Part shown: positions 1 to 7,717 of the stretch, in pieces
Layout of the letters: each line of letters starts with the position of its first letter
Position numbering within the stretch: the stretch's first letter is position 1
Origin: JAGDXO01 sp964541025
Lineage (GTDB): Archaea; Thermoplasmatota; Thermoplasmata; Thermoplasmatales; GCA-001856825
Direction: 5' to 3'
NCBI GenBank assembly: GCA_964541025.1
Contig: CAZIOW010000005.1
Span: 1 to 54,060 of the forward strand
DNA length: 54,060 nucleotides
The notes under the pieces: generated by a model
Told to the model about the DNA's origin: nothing
The model's database searches: none
What the model saw: only the letters and a program-made list of their open reading frames with translations
Position numbers and translations under genes: made by a program

Positions 1-1173
1 CCCCCTGATCCTTCATTCATATCCGCAATCAATGGAACGGTACCTGGCTACGGCCTCATGATAGCGAGGATTTTCATAATATTCCAGCTATTCATGGGTT
101 CATACCTCGTATTTATGATGGATGAGGTAGTATCCAAATGGGGTATTGGATCTGGTGTATCACTATTTATAGCAGCCGGGGTTTCTCAGGCACTGATAAC
201 CGGTACTCTCAACTGGGTTCCAACAGGTTCAGGAGCGTTATCCATTTCAAATCCACCAAGCGGAGCTATACCTAAGACTTTCTATTTGCTCTCACAATTT
301 AATGCCGGAAATCTCTATTCTGGAGGGCTTGAAAGGATAATATTTGCGCCTCCTAATCCACTAATCGCACTAGCAGGAACAATATTCATATTCTTCCTAG
401 TTGTGTGGGTACAGTCAGTGAAGGTTGAGTTGCCCTTGGCACATGAAAGGGCAAGAGGTGCAAGAGGGAGGTATCCTATTCAATTGATGTATGCTTCAAA
501 TATACCTGTCATACTTGCAGCTGCAGTCCTGGCTAATCTCGCAATGTGGTCATTGTTGTTCTGGACAAATCCCGGTTTAGCCAAAATTCCAATTCTTGGG
601 CACGATTATTATCTTGGCGCCTATCCATCAGCTTCCCTGGCACAGCAGCTGAATATTCAGCAAACAACACCAATAGGCGGTCTAGCGTGGTATCTTGCAA
701 ATCCAAATGGTCTCGCAAACTGGCTTTTCCCAATGCTCGACCCTCAGGTATACCAGACGCAACTATTCAATCATCCTCCCTGGGAAATGGGAATACATGT
801 TCTTGCATATGTAGCATTCATGGTTGGGGCATCAGTCCTATTTGCAAAATTCTGGATTGAAACAACAAATATGAACTCTGAGGGTGTCGCAAGACAGATT
901 CAGAGTTCAGGTATGCAAATCCCTGGATTTAGAAGAGATCCTCGCGTTCTCAAGAGAGTCCTTGACAAGTATATTCCTGCAATCACAGTATTCAGCGGGG
1001 CTGCAGTAGGTGCACTTGCTGCAGGTGCTGATCTGATTGGAACTGTTGGAAATGCATCTGGAACAGGAGTACTTCTTACTGTTGGAATAGTGATACAGCT
1101 ATACCAGGCTATGGGAAGGGAGCAGATGACTGAAATGTATCCATTTATGAGGGACTTCTTCGGAGGAATGTAA
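1..1173 (+). CDS. secY: Preprotein translocase subunit SecY (C-terminal part, 5' end outside window)
   Basis: SecY is the channel-forming subunit of the Sec translocon in the cytoplasmic membrane. The reading frame is open from base 1, so the N-terminus lies outside the window; 390 residues remain. The segment DEVVSKWGIGSGVSLFIAAG is the hallmark SecY stretch that follows the fourth transmembrane helix. Further hydrophobic helices follow, then the cytosolic loop with RQIQSSGMQIPGFRRDPRVL and the last helix pair. The stop TAA is directly followed by the adenylate kinase ATG with no gap. This secY-adk order is the usual end of the archaeal spc ribosomal operon. Family assignment is secure; only the truncation at the window edge limits it. 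Confidence 0.97.
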   Translation, partial: PPDPSFISAINGTVPGYGLMIARIFIIFQLFMGSYLVFMMDEVVSKWGIGSGVSLFIAAGVSQALITGTLNWVPTGSGALSISNPPSGAIPKTFYLLSQFNAGNLYSGGLERIIFAPPNPLIALAGTIFIFFLVVWVQSVKVELPLAHERARGARGRYPIQLMYASNIPVILAAAVLANLAMWSLLFWTNPGLAKIPILGHDYYLGAYPSASLAQQLNIQQTTPIGGLAWYLANPNGLANWLFPMLDPQVYQTQLFNHPPWEMGIHVLAYVAFMVGASVLFAKFWIETTNMNSEGVARQIQSSGMQIPGFRRDPRVLKRVLDKYIPAITVFSGAAVGALAAGADLIGTVGNASGTGVLLTVGIVIQLYQAMGREQMTEMYPFMRDFFGGM

Positions 1174-1722
1174 ATGCGAGTCATTATAGGCGGAATTCCG
1201 GGTGTTGGAAAAACAACTGTTCTAAACGTGCTGATTAAGCACGGATATATTGTGGAGAACTATGGCGACGTTATGCTGAGGGAAGCGATGAAAATGAATT
1301 ATGCCAAGAACAGGGACGATCTAAGAAAACTCCCTATAGATGTCCAGAAAAATATTCAAAAAAAGGCATCTGAATATCTATCTGGACTGAACAATGTGAT
1401 AATTGATACTCATTTCTCTATACAAACGCCAAGAGGTTTTCTTCCAGGATTACCACCAGACGTCCTTCAAATACTGAAGCCTGATCTTTTCATTTCCATT
1501 GAGGCAGATCCTCTTGAAGTATTTGAAAGGAGAAAGAATGACCCAATGAGAAACAGGGATGACGACTCATTAGATAAAATAAGGAGGCATATGGAAGTTA
1601 ATCGTTCTTATGGTATATCATATTCAGCAATGACTGGTTCCCCTATAATGATAGTTATGAATGAAAATGGGAGACACGAAGAAGCGGGTAATCAAATCAT
1701 AAAGGTTATAGGTGAAAAGTAA
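1174..1722 (+). CDS. adkA: Adenylate kinase, archaeal AdkA type
   Basis: This enzyme interconverts ATP + AMP and 2 ADP in the cytosol. The 182-residue protein opens with a P-loop, GIPGVGKT at residues 7-14, and has the short archaeal layout without the zinc/LID domain of bacterial Adk. A conserved IIDTHFSIQTPRG segment follows in the middle. The start ATG abuts the secY stop, and the stop overlaps the next ATG by one base (TAATG), so translation is probably coupled. The position between secY and DUF106 is the standard archaeal one and separates it from other P-loop kinases. Confidence 0.93.
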   Translation: MRVIIGGIPGVGKTTVLNVLIKHGYIVENYGDVMLREAMKMNYAKNRDDLRKLPIDVQKNIQKKASEYLSGLNNVIIDTHFSIQTPRGFLPGLPPDVLQILKPDLFISIEADPLEVFERRKNDPMRNRDDDSLDKIRRHMEVNRSYGISYSAMTGSPIMIVMNENGRHEEAGNQIIKVIGEK

Positions 1723-2405
1723 TGCCATCTACTCAACCAGCTCAAACCAAGGAACAGATGGAAGCAATGCAGAAGACAATGAGAACACAGCTTCTTTACT
1801 TTTTCATAATGATACTTCTTTTATTTGTTTATACAACACCTGTTTTAAGATATCTTTTCAGTCTGCCCATGATATACATTCTTCAACCATTTATCGGCTT
1901 CAATTTCCAGTATCCTCTATTTACTATCCTGCTGGCCTCGTTAATAACCGGTATAGTTAATACCGTTGCAAGGCATTTCTTTATGGACTACTTTAAAATG
2001 GCGGAAATGCAGTTTAAAAACAAGAAACTTAGTGCAAGGTACAGGGAAGCAATAAGGACAAAAAACAAGCAAGAAATTGATGCAGTCAGGGCTGAGCAAA
2101 GCAAATCAATGCAGGATTCAATGCAGATTACTCAGCAGCAGATGAAGCCAACCTTTATAACGCTCATACTTAGCGTCCTCATTTTCGCTTGGATGATTGG
2201 ATTTATGGATAATGTTAAGAACTTAGGAAGGGCTATTATATCATCACCATTCGGGCCGGTGGATTTAATGCATCTCTATTATGGCTTTTATCTTTGGATA
2301 GCATTCTATTCGCTATTCACTATAATAATAACCTATCCCTTGCAGTATGGATTAAAATTGTATTATCTTAGAAAGAGTATTAAATCAACGAGTGTCAGCG
2401 CATGA
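1722..2405 (+). CDS. DUF106 membrane protein, archaeal YidC/EMC3-like insertase
   Basis: The 227-residue integral membrane protein has hydrophobic helices near residues 25-45, 50-80, 140-165 and 185-210, with a charged, Met/Gln-rich cytosolic coiled-coil stretch at about 85-135. That three-to-four-helix layout with a cytosolic hairpin is typical of DUF106, the archaeal branch of the YidC/Oxa1/EMC3/TMCO1 superfamily that inserts membrane proteins. Its place directly after secY and adk fits a role in co-translational insertion. The start overlaps the adk stop (TAATG) and the stop overlaps cmk (ATGA). Membership follows from topology and gene order; insertase activity is inferred from the family. 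Confidence 0.88.
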   Translation: MPSTQPAQTKEQMEAMQKTMRTQLLYFFIMILLLFVYTTPVLRYLFSLPMIYILQPFIGFNFQYPLFTILLASLITGIVNTVARHFFMDYFKMAEMQFKNKKLSARYREAIRTKNKQEIDAVRAEQSKSMQDSMQITQQQMKPTFITLILSVLIFAWMIGFMDNVKNLGRAIISSPFGPVDLMHLYYGFYLWIAFYSLFTIIITYPLQYGLKLYYLRKSIKSTSVSA

Positions 2406-2968
2406 AAATTACAGTATCTGGGCCTCCTGGAAGCGGTAAAACAACCGTCTCCCAAATTCTTTCTAAAAAACTCGGGTTCGAGCTTATCACTGGCGGAATC
2501 ATTTTCAGGAAATTTGCCTCAGATAGGAACATTTCTCTAGCGGAGATGGGCCAGAAAGCAGAACAAGACCCTGAATTCGATAGAGAACTGGATTCTCTCT
2601 TGTTGAAAATTTTGAAAGAAAATGATAACATAGTAGTGGAGTCAAGGCTTTCCGGTTGGCTATGTTATTTGAACAAAATAAAAGCTTTTAAAATATTCTT
2701 AACAGCAGATGAAAATATCAGGATTCAGAGAATCAAATCCTCTATTAAGGAGCGGAAGGAGGAACAGACAGGAGACATTTTCTATCTCATAAAGGAAAGG
2801 GAAGAAAGCGAATGGAAAAGATATTACAAATACTATAATATAGATTTTAAAGATACATCAATATATGATTTCGTTATTGACAGTTCTGATAAAAGCCCCG
2901 AAGAAGTTGTGGGGGTGATTCTGAATGCCCTGGATATTTGGAAAGGAGCCAAAGGAAAGAACCATTGA
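2402..2968 (+). CDS. cmk: Cytidylate kinase
   Basis: CMP/dCMP kinase makes CDP for nucleic acid and lipid precursors. The 188-residue protein has a P-loop, GPPGSGKT at residues 7-14, followed by the family segment TGGIIFRKFA and a VVESRLSGWL stretch typical of archaeal Cmk. It starts in an ATGA overlap with the DUF106 stop and overlaps the truB gene by 44 bases at its 3' end. In many other archaea rpl34e and rpl14e flank this gene; both are missing here. Confusion with adenylate kinase is unlikely given the position and motifs. Confidence 0.92.
   Translation: MKITVSGPPGSGKTTVSQILSKKLGFELITGGIIFRKFASDRNISLAEMGQKAEQDPEFDRELDSLLLKILKENDNIVVESRLSGWLCYLNKIKAFKIFLTADENIRIQRIKSSIKERKEEQTGDIFYLIKEREESEWKRYYKYYNIDFKDTSIYDFVIDSSDKSPEEVVGVILNALDIWKGAKGKNH
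2911..2919 (+). promoter_or_regulatory. Strong Shine-Dalgarno site for truB inside cmk
   Basis: The run GGGGGTGAT lies five bases before the ATG at 2925 and matches the archaeal 16S 3' end. It fixes the truB start inside the cmk reading frame. Confidence 0.7.
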
Positions 2969-3821
2969 GGAGAGATTGAATTATAGTTTTATTGTAATTG
3001 ATAAACCTAGGGGTCCAACTTCTCACCAGGTATCTGCATGGGTCAGATCAATACTGAATCTTAAAAAGGCCGGGCATGTTGGAACTTTGGATCCAAATGT
3101 AACCGGTGTTCTGCCTGTAGGTCTGGAAAAAGCAACGAGGCTTGCAGATTATCTTCACGAAGAAGGGAAAGAGTATATAGCGCTAATGTTACTCCATAAG
3201 GAAATCCCAAGGGAAAATGTCGAGGACATTTTCAGGGAATTCACTGGGGAAATATTCCAGTTTCCTCCAGTTAGGTCCGCTGTTGCAAGGAATTTGAGAA
3301 AAAGGAAAATTTATTCACTCAGGATTCTGGAGATGAAGGAAAGGTATGTACTTTTCAGAGCAAATGTTGAATCCGGCGTCTATATCAGAACTTTATGCAG
3401 AGATATAGGTGACGCCTTACTTGTTGGAGCCAACATGGTAGAACTGAGAAGGGTAAGAAGTGGTCCAGTAGATGAATCACATATGGTCACCCTCCAGAAG
3501 CTAAAGGATGCATACAATTTCTATCAGAACGGTGACCCGGAAATGCTTTCTTCTATTCTAATTGATCCTGAAGATGTGACAGCGAATTTTCCAAGAGTCA
3601 CAGTAAAGGACAGTGCAATAGATGCAATGGCACACGGCTCTAATATATTTCGTGCCGGAATTCTGGAGGATAATGGTGAAGGAGGCATTGTGAGAATAAT
3701 GAGTACCAAGGGTGAGCTCCTTGCCATGGGTAAAAGAGAAAGTGGTTTCATAAAACCTGAGGCTGTTTTTGTAGATAGAGGAATATATCCAAAGGCTTGG
3801 AAATCAGAACACGAAAAGTAA
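2925..3821 (+). CDS. truB: tRNA/rRNA pseudouridine synthase (TruB/Cbf5 family)
   Basis: The enzyme isomerises uridine to pseudouridine in tRNA (U55) and, as archaeal Cbf5, in rRNA with H/ACA guides. The 298-residue protein carries the TruB motif HVGTLDPNVTGVLPV with catalytic Asp56, the KPRGPTSHQ motif at 27-35, and a C-terminal PUA RNA-binding domain from about residue 215. It is somewhat short for Cbf5, chiefly in its N-terminal tail. The start overlaps cmk by 44 bases and has a very good SD. It is the last gene of the secY operon; a new promoter follows. Confidence 0.93.
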   Translation: MPWIFGKEPKERTIEERLNYSFIVIDKPRGPTSHQVSAWVRSILNLKKAGHVGTLDPNVTGVLPVGLEKATRLADYLHEEGKEYIALMLLHKEIPRENVEDIFREFTGEIFQFPPVRSAVARNLRKRKIYSLRILEMKERYVLFRANVESGVYIRTLCRDIGDALLVGANMVELRRVRSGPVDESHMVTLQKLKDAYNFYQNGDPEMLSSILIDPEDVTANFPRVTVKDSAIDAMAHGSNIFRAGILEDNGEGGIVRIMSTKGELLAMGKRESGFIKPEAVFVDRGIYPKAWKSEHEK

Positions 3822-3875
3822 AGATTTTCAGGATTTACTTCACTATTGATACCGACTATTTCGATAGAAAAAATG

Positions 3876-3884
3876 TTTATTTTA
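3876..3884 (+). promoter_or_regulatory. Box A (TATA) of the antiporter gene
   Basis: TTTATTTTA lies about 22-26 nt before the ATG at 3902 with no SD between them, as expected for a leaderless archaeal transcript. It argues against the longer reading frame that begins at 3797 inside truB. Confidence 0.6.
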
Positions 3885-3901
3885 ATCGTAATATAGTAAA
3901 A

Positions 3902-5131
3902 ATGACTGAGATACTCATTCCCATCCTACTAGCGCTTATTCTTGGCTATCTTGCAAATGTTATTGCTCGCGTTACAGGGACAGTCTACATACCTTATCTT
4001 TTACTCCTTGGAATTCTATTTGGGCCACTTCTTTATCTAATCAACCCGGATGAGGCAGCCTCACTTTTTTATCAGTATATAGGACCAATAGGTGCTGCAT
4101 TTATAATATTAGATGAATCAAGTAAAATTTCACGATACACTTTGAGGAGAGTTTGGAAACCAACAATAACACTTATAACATTCGTGCTATTCGCTACAGG
4201 AATTCTAGTAGGCCTTTTCACAATAATTATTCTGAAGAGCCCGATATGGGTTGGGTTCATAATTGGTGCAATCATAACTTCAACCGATCCTGCTTCCATA
4301 ATTCCATCTCTCAAGAAAAGTAGAGTTGGAGAAGTTCCTTCAGTTCTATTAATTACCGAATCAGTTTTCAATGACCCATTTTCCTATATGTTTCTTGCAG
4401 TTGTTATGGCAATCTTCATGCCAAATGAAATTAGAGTATTACAATCTCCCTTTTTTCACATTCATAATATTGCACTTTATCTCATAACAAGCCAGATTTT
4501 TATTCCGATCGGAATTTCTGTTTCCCTATTCTATTTGATGAGAAATCTGAGGATATTCTTCCCTCGTGATTTCAGGGAATATTATACCGCCATGATTCTT
4601 CTTTTTGGTCTTTCTGTTTACAGCATAGCCGTTGTAATAGGAGGATCAGGGTATATGGCCATTGCAATTTTTGGTATACTATCAGGCAATTATATGCCCA
4701 AGGATAGCGAGATGGAAAATTATCAGATATTCATGGATGATGTAACACAATTTTTTGTTGTGATGATATTTGTTTTTCTTGGTGCATCAATCGACCTTAC
4801 TTTTATTAGCAAATATTTTTTGGACGGAATTCTCATTGCAATATTCCTTATTTTTGTAATAAGGCCTCTATCTGTAATTCTAGCCGGTTCAATAGACAGA
4901 AATGTAAGATTTTCTGATATGGTTTTTGTGGGATTCGAAGGCACTAGGGGGGTTTTCCCAGCTATATTAGCACCTACAATTTTAGTACTTGGAATAGAGA
5001 ATGGTAATACTACTTTCACTTACTGGGGAAAAGCCATCGAGGCAATAATAATTGTAATAATTTTCACTTCATTGACAATTCAACCATTATTCATGGGTCG
5101 TCTTTATTCCTGCCTGAATAGGAATGGATAG
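3902..5131 (+). CDS. Na+(K+)/H+ antiporter, CPA1/NhaP family
   Basis: This is a polytopic membrane exchanger of about 12 helices that swaps Na+ or K+ for protons. The 409-residue protein shows the CPA1 signatures STDPASIIPSLKKSRVG and LITESVFNDPFSYM; the TDP and ND residues lie in the crossed helices that bind the cation. A late segment, FVGFEGTRGVFPAILAPTI, matches the family's conserved GxRG helix. I chose the ATG at 3902 because a box A lies just upstream and the extra 35 residues of a longer frame are polar and unlike the family. Ion specificity cannot be read from sequence. In an acidophile such exchangers would serve pH and ion homeostasis. Confidence 0.9.
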   Translation: MTEILIPILLALILGYLANVIARVTGTVYIPYLLLLGILFGPLLYLINPDEAASLFYQYIGPIGAAFIILDESSKISRYTLRRVWKPTITLITFVLFATGILVGLFTIIILKSPIWVGFIIGAIITSTDPASIIPSLKKSRVGEVPSVLLITESVFNDPFSYMFLAVVMAIFMPNEIRVLQSPFFHIHNIALYLITSQIFIPIGISVSLFYLMRNLRIFFPRDFREYYTAMILLFGLSVYSIAVVIGGSGYMAIAIFGILSGNYMPKDSEMENYQIFMDDVTQFFVVMIFVFLGASIDLTFISKYFLDGILIAIFLIFVIRPLSVILAGSIDRNVRFSDMVFVGFEGTRGVFPAILAPTILVLGIENGNTTFTYWGKAIEAIIIVIIFTSLTIQPLFMGRLYSCLNRNG

Positions 5132-5133
5132 CA

Positions 5134-5143
5134 AATATTATAA
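5134..5143 (+). promoter_or_regulatory. Box A of the Gfo/Idh/MocA gene
   Basis: AATATTATAA is centred about 27 nt before the ATG at 5166, and no SD is present, suggesting a leaderless mRNA. Confidence 0.5.
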
Positions 5144-5165
5144 TAAAAATTTATTATAGATACCT

Positions 5166-6128
5166 ATGGAATTTGGCATAATTTCCCTTGGAAACCATGC
5201 TATGACAAAGGTTATACCAGCGATTATAGACAGCGGAAACAGAATAGGGGCAGTTTATTCAACCGACAAAGGTAAAGGAGAACAGGTATCAGAAGATCTG
5301 GGTGCTGAATTCTTTGATGATCTAGAAAAGCTCCTGAAATACGATATTGATGCAGTCTATATATCTTCTCCAAATTTTCTGCACTATAAACATGCAATGA
5401 TGGCTCTTCAATCTGGAAAGGATGTTCTTCTGGAAAAGCCTGTAACGTTGAATGTAGACGAATCTAAGGCACTTGCGGATTTTTCTGAAAAAGAAGGGGA
5501 AAAAATTGCCATAGGTTTTCACTTAAGGTTTCATCCAGGTATTCAAAGAATAAAGGAAATATTAAAATCAGGAGAAATAGGTAATGTTGTAGCTGTTTAC
5601 GGAAAATGGACACACCTTTCCACTCACTCACTCCCATCTAAATCCTGGTGGGGGATTCCAGAACAGGCAGGAGGCGGTTCAATTGTAGGAACAGGGGTTC
5701 ATATTCTGGATAGTTTCGTAAATATCCTCGGGGATGATATTCTATCTGTCATTGCTAAAAATTACCCAACTTGCAAGGTGATAGAGGACACATTTTCAAT
5801 AAGTATAGTATATAAAAATGGAATTATTGCCAACTCTCTCTCATCAAGAAAAATTCCATCCAATAACAATGATCTTGTAATTTATGGAGACAAGGCTGTA
5901 CTGAAATTGGCAAATGCATATGATACCAAGGTACAATCAGTTCTTATGAAAGATGATAGGGAAATTGAAAATTATGACAGCAGTTATAATATGTATCTAT
6001 CTGAAATAAAGGATTTCGCAGGAAAGTGGACTCACATTGCAACCGGCCAGGATGGGGTTGTATCTACAAAGCTTCATCTATTATCACAAGAATCAGCCTG
6101 CAAGGGGCTTGAAGTAAAATTTCATTAA
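5166..6128 (+). CDS. Gfo/Idh/MocA family NAD(P)-dependent oxidoreductase
   Basis: Members oxidise or reduce hydroxyl groups on sugars, polyols and related compounds with NAD(P). The 320-residue protein has an N-terminal Rossmann domain starting FGIISLGNHAMTKVIPA, a variant of the usual GxGxxG loop, and the family motif EKPVTLNVDESKAL at about residues 93-106, whose EKP lysine is catalytic. The segment GGGSIVGTGVHILDSF supplies the conserved DxxxH-like region of the C-terminal alpha/beta domain. It stands alone between the antiporter and a convergent gene. The substrate is unknown; sugar or inositol dehydrogenase or sugar oxidoreductase are all possible. Confidence 0.85.
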   Translation: MEFGIISLGNHAMTKVIPAIIDSGNRIGAVYSTDKGKGEQVSEDLGAEFFDDLEKLLKYDIDAVYISSPNFLHYKHAMMALQSGKDVLLEKPVTLNVDESKALADFSEKEGEKIAIGFHLRFHPGIQRIKEILKSGEIGNVVAVYGKWTHLSTHSLPSKSWWGIPEQAGGGSIVGTGVHILDSFVNILGDDILSVIAKNYPTCKVIEDTFSISIVYKNGIIANSLSSRKIPSNNNDLVIYGDKAVLKLANAYDTKVQSVLMKDDREIENYDSSYNMYLSEIKDFAGKWTHIATGQDGVVSTKLHLLSQESACKGLEVKFH

Positions 6129-6179
6129 TATTTAATCAAAGGTTTCAAATCTACAAATAATAACCCCTCAGATTCCATC

Positions 6180-7139
6180 CTATGCTAGAGATTCAGGACA
6201 GGCTTCCTTCCTGTAACAGCCTTGGCACTTTCCTTTATTATTGTGATTCCTGTGAGCCATCATGGTCTCTCTAACAACTTCCATTCTCTGTATCATCGAT
6301 CTTAACGTTTCCCTCATATTTTCATCTATTTCTATCTCCATATTCCCCTGGGGATACTTAAGAATACCATAGTAAACCCTTCTCCCATATTTTTCTTCAA
6401 CAAGTATTGCATAGGCTGTTAATTGCATCATATGGGAAAAAGGCTTTATCTTTGGCATATTGCTGCTTTTAATCTCTATTGGAACTATTTCGCCATTTAT
6501 TTCCGCCACAATATCAGGCCTACCCTGAATTTTCCATTTATCACTCCTTAGAAGTTCTGATCTGTCGTTGTCTAAATATTTTATATCTTTCTCTTCCTCT
6601 GGCACTACTTCCAATATCTTTATATCCTTGAGAAGTCGGTAATATGCTATAGAATCCAATATGAGGAGAAGATCTGCAGTAAGAATTAGCACAGGAATAA
6701 TGATTCCTTTAAGTTTGAGAATGGTGAATGTTACAAACAGAGTAAACAGAGAAAATATTGAGAGATATAGTATAATAGGATCTGATTTTTTGAACAATGA
6801 AAAATTAAAAAAATTCGAAAGAAGATAAAACCATATAGCTATGTAAATAGAGACAATCGATATTAAGAGCAAAAAGAGATAATCAATGTTTCCCCTTACA
6901 GTGTAGTAGAAGAATACAATTAGAACCAGAAGTGACAATATAGTTAGAAAATAAAAGAGACTGTTGAGGAATTTTACGCGTTTCTGTATCAATATGTTCC
7001 TACTAATTTTATCAATCAGATTTTTATGATAATTCTCTCCCTTCTCTGATTTTGCATCAACACCCTTGAGATAAAGGAGATAATTCAATGGACAATAAGC
7101 GAAACGCTCAATATCGCTTCCGGAAAAATAATCTTTCAT
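6180..7139 (-). CDS. Membrane-embedded Cas4-type (DUF83/RecB-like) PD-(D/E)XK nuclease
   Basis: The 319-residue protein combines a complete Cas4-type nuclease with membrane helices. Visible residues are His38, Asp209, Glu222-Ile-Lys224 and Gln239-x3-Tyr243, which form the RecB-family active site. Cys16, Cys305, Cys308 and Cys314 match the four-cysteine Fe-S cluster of Cas4, Dna2 and AddB. Between His38 and Asp209 lie about four hydrophobic helices (near 59-80, 87-110, 121-143 and 146-162), where soluble Cas4 has none. It starts three bases after a 54-residue gene and is probably co-transcribed with it. No cas genes or repeats are nearby, so a CRISPR role is unsupported. Nuclease activity is inferred from intact motifs; the biological role is unknown. 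Confidence 0.8.
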   Translation of the reverse strand: MKDYFSGSDIERFAYCPLNYLLYLKGVDAKSEKGENYHKNLIDKISRNILIQKRVKFLNSLFYFLTILSLLVLIVFFYYTVRGNIDYLFLLLISIVSIYIAIWFYLLSNFFNFSLFKKSDPIILYLSIFSLFTLFVTFTILKLKGIIIPVLILTADLLLILDSIAYYRLLKDIKILEVVPEEEKDIKYLDNDRSELLRSDKWKIQGRPDIVAEINGEIVPIEIKSSNMPKIKPFSHMMQLTAYAILVEEKYGRRVYYGILKYPQGNMEIEIDENMRETLRSMIQRMEVVRETMMAHRNHNNKGKCQGCYRKEACPESLA

Positions 7140-7142
7140 CTT

Positions 7143-7307
7143 TTAAAGATTTTCGAATTCCTCACTTATGTCTACAATAACCTGCTCCATTAGCTTTTCA
7201 ATATTTCTTGCTGAAAATTCCCTTAAGCCTCCCATTTCACTCTTTACCTTGGCAAAATACTTTTTATTATCCAAGTAAATATCAAAATGTACCAAAAGTT
7301 CTTCCAT
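7143..7307 (-). CDS. Small 54-residue protein, operon partner of the Cas4-type nuclease
   Basis: This short frame begins MEELLVHFDIYLDNKKYFAK and ends ISEEFENL. It is acidic, has no cysteines and no membrane helix, and looks like a beta-hairpin followed by a helix. Evidence that it is real: a clear box A about 25 nt upstream of its ATG, a stop only three bases before the nuclease start, and a composition typical of coding sequence (many Glu/Lys/Ile, few rare codons). I do not recognise a family. It could be a regulatory or structural partner of the nuclease, or simply a leader gene of the transcript. Confidence 0.65.
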   Translation of the reverse strand: MEELLVHFDIYLDNKKYFAKVKSEMGGLREFSARNIEKLMEQVIVDISEEFENL

Positions 7308-7325
7308 GAATGGCGATTGATAAGG

Positions 7326-7340
7326 TATATTTATTTTTAA
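7326..7340 (-). promoter_or_regulatory. Box A of the small protein/Cas4-type nuclease unit
   Basis: On the minus strand the A/T run TTAAAAATAAATATA is centred about 25 nt upstream of the ATG at 7307, fitting a leaderless transcript. Confidence 0.6.
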
Positions 7341-7536
7341 CTCAAACCTTTCATGTCATTTCACAAAAATGAATTAGAAAACTAATATCCCTATCAAGTT
7401 GACAAACTAGAACTGGTTCTAAGAATATTTCAAATGTTAAACTATGGTTAGGAGAGCCAGAATAACATCACAACTTAAGGAATAAAGGAAAAATGTTATT
7501 GAAAAAAGTTTCCATTAGGGGATGTCTGGATAGAAG

Positions 7537-7546
7537 AAAATTTATA
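7537..7546 (+). promoter_or_regulatory. Box A of rpl40e
   Basis: AAAATTTATA is centred 26-27 nt before the ATG at 7568. It indicates that the ribosomal protein starts there and not at the in-frame ATG at 7493. The 227 bases between the preceding divergent promoter and this gene otherwise contain only a short palindrome at 7408-7421 and no frame I can support. Confidence 0.65.
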
Positions 7547-7567
7547 CAGCTTTCCAATACTCTTAAA

Positions 7568-7717
7568 ATGCCGTTTAAAGAAGCAATGGATAGACTATTC
7601 AATAAAAAGATTTGCATGAACTGTTACGCATCAAATCCTATAAAGGCAACTAAATGCAGGAAGTGTGGTAGCAAGGAACTTAGATTAAAAGCTAAAGAAA
7701 AAAGAGGCGGGCAATAA
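7568..7717 (+). CDS. rpl40e: Large ribosomal subunit protein eL40
   Basis: This 49-residue basic zinc-ribbon protein belongs to the large ribosomal subunit. The family core is plain: DRLFNKKICMNCYASNP, then KCRKCGSKELRLKAKEKRG, with zinc ligands Cys16, Cys19, Cys30 and Cys33. An in-frame ATG 75 bases upstream would add 25 residues absent from other eL40 proteins; the box A at 7537 and the usual length of about 50 residues favour the shorter form. It is followed convergently by pcp with no gap. Confidence 0.92.
   Translation: MPFKEAMDRLFNKKICMNCYASNPIKATKCRKCGSKELRLKAKEKRGGQ

Noticed and set aside
3797..3901. Longer antiporter start overlapping truB
   Set aside because: The extra 35 residues are polar and unlike the family; box A at 3876 points to the ATG at 3902.
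6180..7307. Cas4-like gene as part of a CRISPR-Cas locus
   Set aside because: No repeats with regular spacing and no other cas gene are present anywhere in the window.
7318..7492. Very short frames (10-14 codons) in the spacer before rpl40e
   Set aside because: They are too short, lack SD or box A at the right distance, and show no coding bias.
7493..7567. N-terminal extension of eL40 (25 residues)
   Set aside because: The added residues are not found in eL40, and a box A inside this stretch sets the start at 7568.
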